A stretch of 64,000 bases of DNA from Saitoella complicata NRRL Y-17804. Lineage: Eukaryota > Ascomycota > Saitoellomycetes > Saitoellales > Saitoellaceae. The translations under genes were made by a program, and so were the position numbers. The notes under the pieces are model-generated. The model saw only the letters and a program-made list of their open reading frames with translations. It ran no database searches and was not told the origin of the DNA. Below, piece after piece: positions 21,184 to 30,537 of this stretch. How positions within the stretch are numbered: the stretch's first letter is position 1; each line of letters opens with the position of its first letter. The stretch lies in assembly GCF_001661265.1 (NCBI RefSeq), contig NW_017567020.1:62001-126000 (forward strand), in the 5' to 3' direction.

Positions 21184-23041
21184 ATGTTTCACCAATCCAT
21201 GGATATTTCACCCATCCCTACGCCCAACTCACAGCTCTCTCCTCTTTTCGAAGTTCATGAGGATCACGATAACAACACGAACCATTTCGCCATTCCGGAT
21301 CGACCAAAGTCTCGACCAAGTGGGTTTCAGCGGAGTCGTTCCCATGTACTCGATGAAAAGAAACGGTATGCGGGGTACTTTGACCTCAAGAAGAATGCCG
21401 AGAATGGAGGAGCGAGTGGGACATCTAGCAAATGTGTCAGTCCTACGAGTTGCTTGGTGGCCGATATGAGCGAGAACTTTCATATCGATCCAAAGAGGTT
21501 TGTGGATGCCAATCGATAACGCATATACGAGATGAAATGCTAATTGAATGCCGCACAGCCCTTCGCTTCCTACTCCCCGCCGTTCCCTCCTCCCTTCCTT
21601 TTCCTTCAACAAACCTGCCCCAAGGACGCCGGACGAACCTGGCCTTTCCGTTGATCACAAAGCAATGCTGTCCTCACCCATGGACATTTCTCCACTCCCT
21701 CACAAACTCCCGGCTGCGGCAGATAACGCCCGCGACCGTAAGTCTTCGGATGCGTTCTTGAAGCCGTCGAATCAGACTCGAAAGGCTCGACCTCCGTTGA
21801 CGCGGATGAAGGGTGCGAGTTTTGCGGCGTTGTCGAATCGGGGCTACACGCTCGCTTCGATGAACGCTTCGAATAAGGAGAATTCGATGACTATGACTAT
21901 GACGATGGATCATAAGCCTATGTCACCGGTTGGCAAGGTTAAGGCTTCGTCGACGTCCGTGTCTCTTGATCAATTGTTCGGGTCTGACGAGGATGCTACT
22001 CCGATCAAGAAGATCGGTGGACTCACTGCTGGACCTTCTATCCTCGGTGGTAGCTCATTGACGGATTCTCCTACTCCTGCCGCGAGTGATTCGCCTCTTG
22101 CTCAGGTCCGTCGCCCTGGATTGCCGAGGGCTGCTCAGCTCGGTCCTCGTGCGCCAAAGTTCAGGAGGACGCAATCTTTGTTTCAACACCCTGCAGAGGT
22201 GTTGAAGCCTGAGATCGAGGATGCGATCGACGCGGCTGCTGCTGCGACCGCTGCTATTGCATCCGCGAAGCAGGCTCAGCAGTTGTTGGCTTCGCCTGGT
22301 ATCTCTACTACTGGTGCCGGAGAGTCTCTCATCTTGCCTTGCTTTGGTGTTCAGTCTGATCCGCTTAAGCGTATCGACTCAAACATCATGCGGGATGTTC
22401 TCGAGGGGAAGTACAGGGAGCGTTACGATGAACTCGTCATTGTTGATTGTCGTTTCCCGTACGAGTACTCTGGAGGACACGTCCAGGGTGCCATGAACAT
22501 CAACGATATGACTCAGCTTGAGCCTACGTTCTTGAATAACCCCATGCGTGGCAAGGTCTTGATCATCTTCCACTGCGAGTACTCTCAGCATCGTGCACCC
22601 AAGATGGCCATGCACCTTCGCAACCGGGACCGTTTCCACAACATGAAGAGGTACCCTCAGTTGTGGTATCCCGAGCTTTACATTCTCGATGGAGGCTACC
22701 GCGGGTTCTTTGGGGCTCACAAGGACAAGTGCCAGGGTGCTTATGTCGAGATGGAGGATGTCAAGCATAAGAGTGCTTACGAGAGTTCCATGCACGGGTT
22801 CCGCAAGGTTGCGAAGAGCAAGGAGAGGGGAGGCGATGGCAAGAAGGCCATCGGCATGAGTCGCACTGCGTCTTACACTTTTGGAGAGAACGAGGCTGTT
22901 CGCAGGGCGAATGGCTACGATCTCGATGCCCTTGTTTCGTCCGACAGCGAGATGAAAGAGAGCGGCAATCTAAAGGCTAGGGGTGTCAAGTTATTTGAGG
23001 ATCTGAAGAGGATTGAAAACAGGAGAACGGCAAGTTATTGA
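21184..23041 (+). CDS. CDC25: M-phase inducer phosphatase Cdc25
   Basis: Two exons, 21184..21497 and 21559..23041, give 598 aa. Intron 21498..21558 has a GTTTGT donor, a GCTAAT branch and a CAG acceptor. The first 330 or so residues are disordered and rich in S/TP sites (MDISPIPTPNS, SSPMDISPLP), fitting phospho-control. The C-terminal rhodanese-like catalytic domain reads VIVDCRFPYEYSGGHVQGA, then the active-site loop FHCEYSQHRAPK with nucleophile near Cys443 and the CX5R arginine, then YPELYILDGGYRGFF. Family role: removes inhibitory phosphates from Cdk1 to start mitosis. The equivalent genes are nimT in Aspergillus and cdc25 in fission yeast. A short Met-Thr repeat (MTMTMTM) lies near residue 220. 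The long upstream gap suggests complex control. Confidence 0.95.
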
Positions 23042-23890
23042 GATGTATGATGATTACGAAGAAGGGAAGATTTCTGCTTCCGGGGAAGATAGAGATGAGA
23101 AAAGACGACGAAGCACTTTGACGGCTATTTATAGTCATGACGGGAACTGGCATCCACGAACACGCCACTACAATCGGTCGACATTTCTCGACGAACAATA
23201 TATATTGCATCACGGCAAGCGAAAAATCAGCTTTACATCGGCTTGACCAGCAACACACTTACAATCACACTCATTCATGCAAATGCATCGCATTATTAGC
23301 ATTTGCATTCCTCGACGGTGACTGAGAAGGCATCGGCCGAGCATTTCATCTTGCGGCACCCTTTCTGCAACATTCTTTCTTTATTCGAACGAAACCGAGC
23401 GCCTTCGTTCGCACTTTTTCATTCTTTTTCTCGTCATCTATCTTCGACATGAATTCGTCAGGCACGGTTCGCGGAGGACAAGGGACGCTGAAAAAAATGG
23501 CAGGGTGACCTTGACCTTCTTGGCGTCCTTCTTTATCACACAGTCTGGTTTGCATGAGCATTGGAAGCCATAGCACGGACGCATACTCTCTTTTTACTCT
23601 CTTTTATTCTCTATTAAGACCATATACCTTAGTGGATCATTGGAACATGTCCGTTGACGTGTTTTCATGTTATCTATTAGTTAATCGGAATGGAATGGAT
23701 ACTCGTACCTACCAATTGCAATTGTCTTCGCCATTCTCATCCTCCTCCTTCGTCCTTCCCACCTTAACGCTCAGGATCCTCCCCGCGCACGTGAACTGCA
23801 ATCAGTGCCTGTGCCTTCATACAAGTGCAGAATTTTGGGATAAGAGTAAACACCGAAGTTTCTCGAGGTTCGCAATACGATCCAGAGAGA
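23042..23890. other. CDC25-POL5 intergenic region
   Basis: 849 bases holding the 3' flank of CDC25 and the promoter of POL5, with T-rich and pyrimidine-rich stretches. No gene was recognised. Confidence 0.5.
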
Positions 23891-26800
23891 ATGTCGTTGC
23901 CTAAACCTTCGGCAGGATTGAACCTTCAATGGTTCTCGGCGCTTGCTTCACCGCAGCCTCAGGCGAGGCTCGACGCTGCGACGGCACTCTTGAAGCATTT
24001 GGAGTCCGAGGAGGCTGCGAAGGAGGATGCGGATTACATTGTTAGCCGATTGATTAAGGGTTTGGCATCTGGAAGGGGTGGGGCTCGTTTAGGATTCAGC
24101 GTTGCGTTGACTGAGGTGCTCTCGACCGTCGCAAAGGGACAGGATGAGGAGGGATGGACGGTTGAGCGCTTGATTGAGGAAATTCAGAAGTGGACGAAGG
24201 GTGGAGGCAACATCACCGGACAGGAGCAGCGCGATTTTGACTTTGGACGCCTTTTCGGTCTGCAATCTCTTGTCAATGCTCGAATTCTCGACAAGTTCAC
24301 CTTGGAAGCCTATACCAAGTTGATCGGTCTATTGTTCGCCCTTTCCAATAAGAAGGTCTGGCTGCGCGAACTTGCTTCTTTCGTCATGATGGAGTCCGTA
24401 AGACAATTGCCCGGCACTACGTTCGGCAAGGAGGGTGCAAAGTTGGTTCTCGATAAAGTCGCATCAGCAGGGATGGGAAAGACGGTCGAGGGTGTTGGTA
24501 TCGTTCTCGCTCTGAGAAACTTGCCGGATGGTCAGAGACCTAAGATTGGTGCTGAGGTTGGCTGGAAGGACGGAAACCCCTTGAACACCAGCAACTCTGC
24601 TTTGTTGGCCAAGGTCTTGAAGGAGGTCACTACTGAGGAGACCCAGGAGGAGCCACCCAAAGAGGACGAGCAGAAGAAGGGCAAGAAGAAGAAGAGCGCC
24701 GATACACAGAAGGGCAACTGGAAGCCGAAGTTGCACTTTGTGTGGCCTATGGTTCTCGATCTCTACTCTCCCAAAACAGAGAGCACGCTTCCTCCTTCAT
24801 CTCTTTCCTTTGCTGACTTCTGGAGGGTCACCGTTGACGAAGGTTTGTTCTCCGAGAAGTCCTCCCTCGAGCGCAAGTTCTGGGGCTTCCAACTTGTTGA
24901 GATGGCGGCTGCTCTTGACGTTCCCATGAAGGATACACTTACCAAGAACATCTTGAGAACTATCATCAACCACGCCGCCGATAACGAGCGTTACCTTCAT
25001 AAGGCCGCTAAGCGCTCCCTCAGCGCATACCAGGCTTACGCTGAGAGCCACCCCTCCGAAATTGCCGCGATGGTCAAGTGCATTGTTGGTAAGAACGGCA
25101 CACCCAACTTCGACCGTATTACCAAGTCCAAGTTGGTCGAGACCATCATGCCTATGGCTGACGCGGAGGGTTTGAAGGCGCTGGCTGGTATGTTCCTCGA
25201 GATGATCCGCGTCCCGGGTCTCGAGGAGGAGGAGGGCGGTAACTTTGAGAAAGCTGTCGAGACCCGGCGTCAGTGGGCGATCGACCAAATCCTATCGCTC
25301 ATCCGCTCGGGTAAGACTGACAAGACTGGTGCGTGGGTTGGTGAGGTCATTGAGTTCTGGGCTATTGAGGGTCATTTTGGGCCTAAGGATGGCGAGGAGA
25401 GAAAGAAGAAGAAGAGAAAGACGGAGACTACTGCGGTAATTGAGCCGGTCTTTACGACTGCTACTCGGAATGTCATGAGGGCACGATTGGGCGCTGCTCT
25501 TAAGGTGCTTATCTCTCACCCTCCCGCTGACAACGACTCCTGGCCAGCACGCGCTCTTCAGGCTATTCTCACTCACGAGGCTTCCGGTGCTTCGCTCATT
25601 GTCGAGTTTAACGAGACTGTCAGTGATGAGCGTGATGCCGCTCTGAAGATGCTCGAGAAGATTCACAAGAAGAAGGCGGCGGCGAAGGAGGACAAGAAGG
25701 AGCAGCTTGCTAGTTTCGAGTTGTTGTATGCGTTGGTTATTCTGCAGATCTATGATGGAGATGCGGAAGCTGTTAATGTTGTGGGTGATCTCAAGGACTG
25801 CTACGAGAAGGTCTTCTCGAAGGAGAAAAAGGCCGGACATAAGCATAAGCACCATCATCACCACGAGCATGACCATGATCATGACCACGAGCACGAGGAT
25901 GAGCCGGAGGCGATTGAGGTATTGACTGATATTCTGTTGTCCTTCATGTCCAAGAACTCGGCGTTGTTGCGCAAGTTGGCAGAACAGATCTTCACTACTT
26001 TCGTCGACAAGATGAATGAGTCAAGTTTGGTGCTGTTGACTGAGGTGTTAGAGACGAAGGAAAGCAAGGAGGGGAGTGAGGAGATGTTCGATCAGGAAGG
26101 TGACGAGGATATGGAAGAAGGAGATGAAGAGGAGGATGACTGGGAGGATGAGGGAGAGATGGATAACGAGGACGATGAAGATGAAGATGAAGATAATGAG
26201 GACGAGGACGAGGAAGACAATGACGAAGGCGATGAGGCTGCTGAGCGTAATGCAGCACTTGATAAGGCGTTGTCTGATGCTCTTGGCGCGGCAGGCGCTG
26301 ATGTCGACATGGACGACGAAATGCCGGATGAGGACTCAGAAGAGGAGTTAATGGATGACGACCAGATGATGGCTCTCGATGACCACCTTGCGACTATCTT
26401 CAAGGAGCGTTCAAAGAGCTCGTCAAAGAAGCAGACCAAGAAGAAGGAAGCTAAGGAGACCAAGGAGCAGATCATCCACTTCAAGAACCGTGTCCTGGAT
26501 CTCATCGAGATCTTCTGCAAGACGCAGAGTGCAAACCCCTTGTCCATTGAGTTGATTCTACCTCTGTTGAAGGTGATGCGAACGACTACCAGCTCTATCG
26601 TTGCTGACAAGGCTGCTGGTATCATTCGCACCAAGCTCTGCAAGAAGGACTTACCCACGTGCGATAAGGTCCGCGTCTTGCTGATCTTGGAGCAAGTGCA
26701 CCAGGAGGCAGCGAAGACAAAGACACCGCAGGCGAGTGCCGCTTGTAGTCAGTGCTCGCTCCTCCTCGCTAAGCTTTGCTTCACCGAGGGTATGGATGAG

Positions 26801-26950
26801 AACGCTGTCAGCGATGTCGTTGCCGTATATGCGAATAGTTTGAGCGAGTGGTTGGTGAAGAAGAACAGCAAGATCCAGCCTGGGTTGTTTTTTGACTTTG
26901 TCAACTGGGGGCAGGCAAAGAAGGGTCAAGGAAAGGGTGGAAACAAATAA
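23891..26950 (+). CDS. POL5: Pol5/MYBBP1A-like nucleolar protein
   Basis: A single frame of 1,019 aa, near the 1,022 of yeast Pol5. The open frame extends upstream without an ATG, so the first ATG (MSLPKPSAGLNLQWF) is taken. Family role: the POL5/MYBBP1A family is named DNA polymerase V but acts in the nucleolus on rDNA transcription and large-subunit rRNA processing. It is HEAT-like rather than a true polymerase. Seen: the conserved N-terminal block with RLIKGLASGRGGARLGFSVA, a lysine patch (KKGKKKKSADT), a histidine-rich tract at about residues 650-670, and a long glutamate/aspartate tract at about residues 730-825 followed by lysine-rich sequence. The start is supported by the conserved LxRLxxGL(A/S)SxRxxAR motif downstream. 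Confidence 0.93.
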   Translation: MSLPKPSAGLNLQWFSALASPQPQARLDAATALLKHLESEEAAKEDADYIVSRLIKGLASGRGGARLGFSVALTEVLSTVAKGQDEEGWTVERLIEEIQKWTKGGGNITGQEQRDFDFGRLFGLQSLVNARILDKFTLEAYTKLIGLLFALSNKKVWLRELASFVMMESVRQLPGTTFGKEGAKLVLDKVASAGMGKTVEGVGIVLALRNLPDGQRPKIGAEVGWKDGNPLNTSNSALLAKVLKEVTTEETQEEPPKEDEQKKGKKKKSADTQKGNWKPKLHFVWPMVLDLYSPKTESTLPPSSLSFADFWRVTVDEGLFSEKSSLERKFWGFQLVEMAAALDVPMKDTLTKNILRTIINHAADNERYLHKAAKRSLSAYQAYAESHPSEIAAMVKCIVGKNGTPNFDRITKSKLVETIMPMADAEGLKALAGMFLEMIRVPGLEEEEGGNFEKAVETRRQWAIDQILSLIRSGKTDKTGAWVGEVIEFWAIEGHFGPKDGEERKKKKRKTETTAVIEPVFTTATRNVMRARLGAALKVLISHPPADNDSWPARALQAILTHEASGASLIVEFNETVSDERDAALKMLEKIHKKKAAAKEDKKEQLASFELLYALVILQIYDGDAEAVNVVGDLKDCYEKVFSKEKKAGHKHKHHHHHEHDHDHDHEHEDEPEAIEVLTDILLSFMSKNSALLRKLAEQIFTTFVDKMNESSLVLLTEVLETKESKEGSEEMFDQEGDEDMEEGDEEEDDWEDEGEMDNEDDEDEDEDNEDEDEEDNDEGDEAAERNAALDKALSDALGAAGADVDMDDEMPDEDSEEELMDDDQMMALDDHLATIFKERSKSSSKKQTKKKEAKETKEQIIHFKNRVLDLIEIFCKTQSANPLSIELILPLLKVMRTTTSSIVADKAAGIIRTKLCKKDLPTCDKVRVLLILEQVHQEAAKTKTPQASAACSQCSLLLAKLCFTEGMDENAVSDVVAVYANSLSEWLVKKNSKIQPGLFFDFVNWGQAKKGQGKGGNK

Positions 26951-27014
26951 ACAAGAAAGCATTGCATATGAGATATATTGGGCAACCTAGTATTCGAATC
27001 CAAACATTTCATAC

Positions 27015-28141
27015 CTAATGCTTGCCGAACAACGCAGTCTTGACAACCTTCGTGTTGACAGGCGAAATGGGATCCTTGCCATCAATAATGTATGTCTTTA
27101 TGTTCAACATCGTCAGCTCCTCGAAACGGACGATGGTTTCCCTGCTTCCTCCACCGGCGTGACACGTCAAGGTAACATTGTACATCTCGGCCAACTCCTT
27201 CGGAACCTCGGGCTCGAACTCGAAGACATCAAGGCCGGCGGAAGATATGTGACCGGACTTGAGGGCCACAATGAGTGCTTTCTCGTCAATAACTGGACCA
27301 CGGGCAGTGTTAACGATACGCGAACCGGGCTTCATGGCTTTGAGGGCCGCCTCGTCGATAAGATGGTGAGTAGACTCCATGTATGGTACACTGAGGTTGA
27401 CGCAGTCCGAGATAGCCAGCATCTCGTGCAAATCCTCGTGGTAGACCAAACCATACTCTTCTTCCACCTCTTTAGGAGCGCGGAAGGGATCATAATAGTG
27501 AAGGACCATGCCGAGTGCCCTCGCCTTCCGTGCAATCTTGCGAGCGATGAGACCCATGCCGACCATACCCAAAACCTTCTCGTTCGGGTTGCATGTCGCT
27601 GTCAACAGCTTGTCATGAACGTCGTTGAACACAGCTGGATCGCGACAGCGCGTTGCTTGCTCAGCCCAGGAAAGAAGACGGAATACCCCAATGATGAGGT
27701 AGATCGCGGTATCGGATGTAGCCTCGGCGGGCGCATCAGCGCAGTTGCAGTAGTAAATTCCACGCTTGCCGAGCTCAATTGTGTCGATGGGATCGAAGCC
27801 TGCGCCTCCTCCTGCCATGATCTTCATACTTGAAGGAAGAAGGTCGATGATCTCTTTGTCGAAACGCTTGCCTTCACGGTCAACGCGGAAGTCATTACCG
27901 CTTTCAAAGTGGGGTTTGAGGATTGCGGCAAAGTCTCCATACCTACGAAAGTGTTAGCACTGAGCCAAAGGAGGCAACAACAAGAGAGAGCGTACTTCTT
28001 GTCCTTCAGGTTCTGAATAAACTTCTGACGTTCGGGAACTTCTTCAGTTATGATCTCGAAGTGTTCACAAAATTCTTTGAATTGATCCTGCTTGTACCGA
28101 AGAGGGGCACCGAGGTAGAGAACACGGGGTTTAGGCGTCAT
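27015..28141 (-). CDS. D-2-hydroxyacid dehydrogenase
   Basis: Two exons, 28141..27996 and 27942..27015, give 357 aa. Intron 27943..27995 has a GTACGC donor, a GCTAAC branch and a TAG acceptor. Seen: the Rossmann nucleotide motif LGMVGMGLIARKIARKA, with YYDP at the end of the next strand (an acidic residue there favours NADH over NADPH, by inference), the signature MKPGSRIVNTARGPVIDE holding the catalytic arginine, and the CHAGGGSRET block holding the catalytic histidine. Family reaction: reversible reduction of 2-oxoacids such as glyoxylate, hydroxypyruvate or mandelate-type acids. The exact substrate cannot be told. No targeting peptide is visible, so it is probably cytosolic. It is divergent from CDC123 across 227 bases. 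Confidence 0.9.
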
Positions 28142-28368
28142 TGTATGTTTGCAGTTCCCGTTGGATTAGTTGCCCGAATCATCATGGGCAAGGACGTTTA
28201 TATAATTTCCTGTAATCATACGGGACATGCGCTGTACGGCGGAGACTGAGGAGTACGACGTCGTACAACGCGGGGAATCCAACCGAGGCCGGAGCGCAGA
28301 GTTCCGAACACGACTTACGAGATACATACCCGAGAAAAATAGCAGTCACCTTGGTTTCCAGTCACCAC
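28142..28368. promoter_or_regulatory. shared dehydrogenase/CDC123 promoter
   Basis: 227 bases lie between divergent starts. It contains GAGTACGACGTCGTAC, with a palindromic GTACGACGTCGTAC core at about 28253..28266. This could bind a dimeric regulator, but that is a guess. Confidence 0.45.
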
Positions 28369-29452
28369 ATGAATGCTGCTTCATTCCCGCCCGTGACAGG
28401 TGCTCATGTCTTGAACTGCTCGTTCTCATCATGGTACTCACTCTATAAGCCACTCACTCCAAAATCGCGAGTTATCAAACCTCTTCCAAAAGAATTCCTG
28501 CAATACCTGGATGCAGATGGCATCCATTTACCAGGCCGAGAGTAAGATGCAAGACTCATTGCATGAAACGAAGCTCATCATTCTGATTAGAGACACACAC
28601 ATTGAGGAGCTTAGCGATGCCGAGGGCGATGAGAGCGATGCATCAAGCAATGCATCCTTCAGTACTGCATCTGATGCCGGTGATCCATCTACCTCCTTCC
28701 CGTCTTTAGATGCTCAAATACGGACAACAATTGCCGAGCTTGATGGCGCAGTTCTGCCAAAGCTCAATTGGTCATCACCCCAGGACGCAACATGGATATC
28801 AGCTGACAACACTATGAAGTGCACTTCTGCATCAGATGTCTACATTATGTTGAAGAGCTCGGACTTTATCAACCATGATCTAGATCACCCTTTCGATGAC
28901 TGTGACAAGAAGGAGGGCTTGCCGTTTGAGTACGAACTTGTGCTGCGAAAGTGGTTTGAGATAGTCCCAAGCATGGAGTTTCGATGTTTCGTCCGGTCGC
29001 GGACCTTGCTAGGGATCTCTCAACGTGATTCAAACCACTACGATTTCCTTGCCAACATTGAAATACAGCTGACCGAGCTCATAGAGTCTTTCTTTGAAGA
29101 AAAATTGAAGAAAACTTTCCCTGATCCGGACTTCGTGTTCGATGTCTACGTCACACAATCTTTAGAGCGTGTCTGGTTGATTGACATCAATGCATTCTCG
29201 CCAAGTACAGACACATTATTGTTCACCTGGCCAGAGATATTGGATATGCCGCACGGTGATGGCGATGAGGAGGCCGAGGAGATTGATTTCAGACTGGTCC
29301 ACAAAGGGGACAATGTTGGTACATTCAATGCACCGGCATACTCTGCACATCGCGTACCAAAAGACGTTGTTGATGCAAGTTCTGGGGCAGATATTGCGGA
29401 GTTTGCAGAGAAGTGGAGAAAGCTTGTCGCTGAAAGCGCTATTGGAGTATAG
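28369..29452 (+). CDS. CDC123: translation initiation assembly factor Cdc123
   Basis: Two exons, 28369..28541 and 28591..29452, give 344 aa. Intron 28542..28590 has a GTAAGA donor and a TAG acceptor. Seen: the D123 family start VLNCSFSSWYSLYK with KPLPKEFLQYLDADG, then an acidic loop, KLNWSSPQDATWI, FRCFVRSRTLLGISQRD, and FVFDVYVTQ...VWLIDINAFS, the ATP-grasp-like core with its metal-binding DxN. Family role: chaperone for assembly of the eIF2 heterotrimer (binds eIF2gamma) and hence cell-cycle entry. The first in-frame ATG is at 28369. The acidic, serine-rich loop after the intron (EELSDAEGDESDASS) is a likely CK2-type target. Confidence 0.94.
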
Positions 29453-29640
29453 CGACTCCGGATGTGAATTGTTCTTTATTTCCTTTCCGTTATACACCAA
29501 TGACACCCATTTCCAAGTCCATAAATACTGATCCGGTTCATTCCCCCATCCTGTTGCTATATTCAGAACATGCAGGCACTGTTTGTGTAACGTAGACTTT
29601 GTCGTACACTTTCTGAACAAACAGCACTGTGACGAGAGTC

Positions 29641-30311
29641 ATGAAGGTAGAGCAGCCCAAGTGGAGTTTGACTTCGACTCTCACTAATCGCCCTACAGAT
29701 CCTGAAAGTAAGGGAGGCATTCCTCACAGATTACGAAGTCCTTGCACACTTCAAAGAAATTGAGGAACGGCAGAAGGAGACAGCGCAAGTACTGGGTTCA
29801 GCAGCTGCTCTGGGTTCAGCAAACTTCAGGACTATTCAGTATGAGGTGAGGCAGCCACCCATTTTCCTTGTCTGGAATTTGCTGACTTGGCTCACAGCTT
29901 CTTGATTACCTGAAATCATCTCCAGCAGCAAACTACACCGCGGAAGAAATCGTTCAACTGTCCCAGGATCTTGCACAGTTCGATCTTACGAAGGCAGAAA
30001 GATTACAGATCATTAACTCAAGACCAAAAGCTGCAGTGGATTTGTACAACATTGTTGAGGAGATGGAGAACCGCTTGAGTGAAGAAGACATGTATGCCAT
30101 TCTGGGGTTGTTTGGCGTGACTGCTGAGGAAAATGGGGAGATGGAGAATGGTGAGGGTGACGAGGAAAGTGGAGAGGGATATGAGCACCATGATGGACAG
30201 GAGGGCGAATATCAGGAAGGGGAGTATCAGGAAGAACATCAAGTGAGACATGGGGAGGACAATGAAGAAGCCGAGGTGGTGGGACACAGTGACGATGCAA
30301 TGGAGGAATAA
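29641..30311 (+). CDS. RPC17: RNA polymerase III subunit Rpc9/Rpc17
   Basis: Three exons, 29641..29646, 29699..29845 and 29898..30311, give 188 aa. The first coding exon is only ATG AAG, with donor GTAGAG. Splicing yields MKILKVREAFLTDYEVLAHF, matching the conserved start of yeast Rpc17 (MKVLEERNAFLSDYEVL). The second intron (29846..29897) has GTGAGG and CAG. The rest is the Rpb4/HRDC-like domain (LTKAERLQIINSRPKAAVDLY). The C-terminus is a long acidic tail rich in Glu, Gly and Tyr/Gln repeats (GEYQEGEYQEE). Family role: with Rpc8 it forms the Pol III stalk that contacts TFIIIB and is needed for tRNA and 5S transcription. Confidence 0.92.
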
Positions 30312-30537
30312 TCAGCTCAAAGAACGGTGTATGAATAATAATACCCAGCGGAGAAGGATATAAACAATATACCCAAGGCAAAACATGGTCTATAATTAAT
30401 CAAGACTTTTACTTTACTGGAGCCGGTTGGGAAATTGCAATTTTTGAACCTTAATTCTTCGATCGTATCACATCATATTAGAACCAAACCCAAACGCCGA
30501 AGCAAATCATAATGCTATGCTATATCCATATAACATT

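Noticed and set aside
27018-27833. 271-codon plus-strand frame across the dehydrogenase
   Set aside because: Antisense to a gene with complete catalytic motifs; explained by codon bias.
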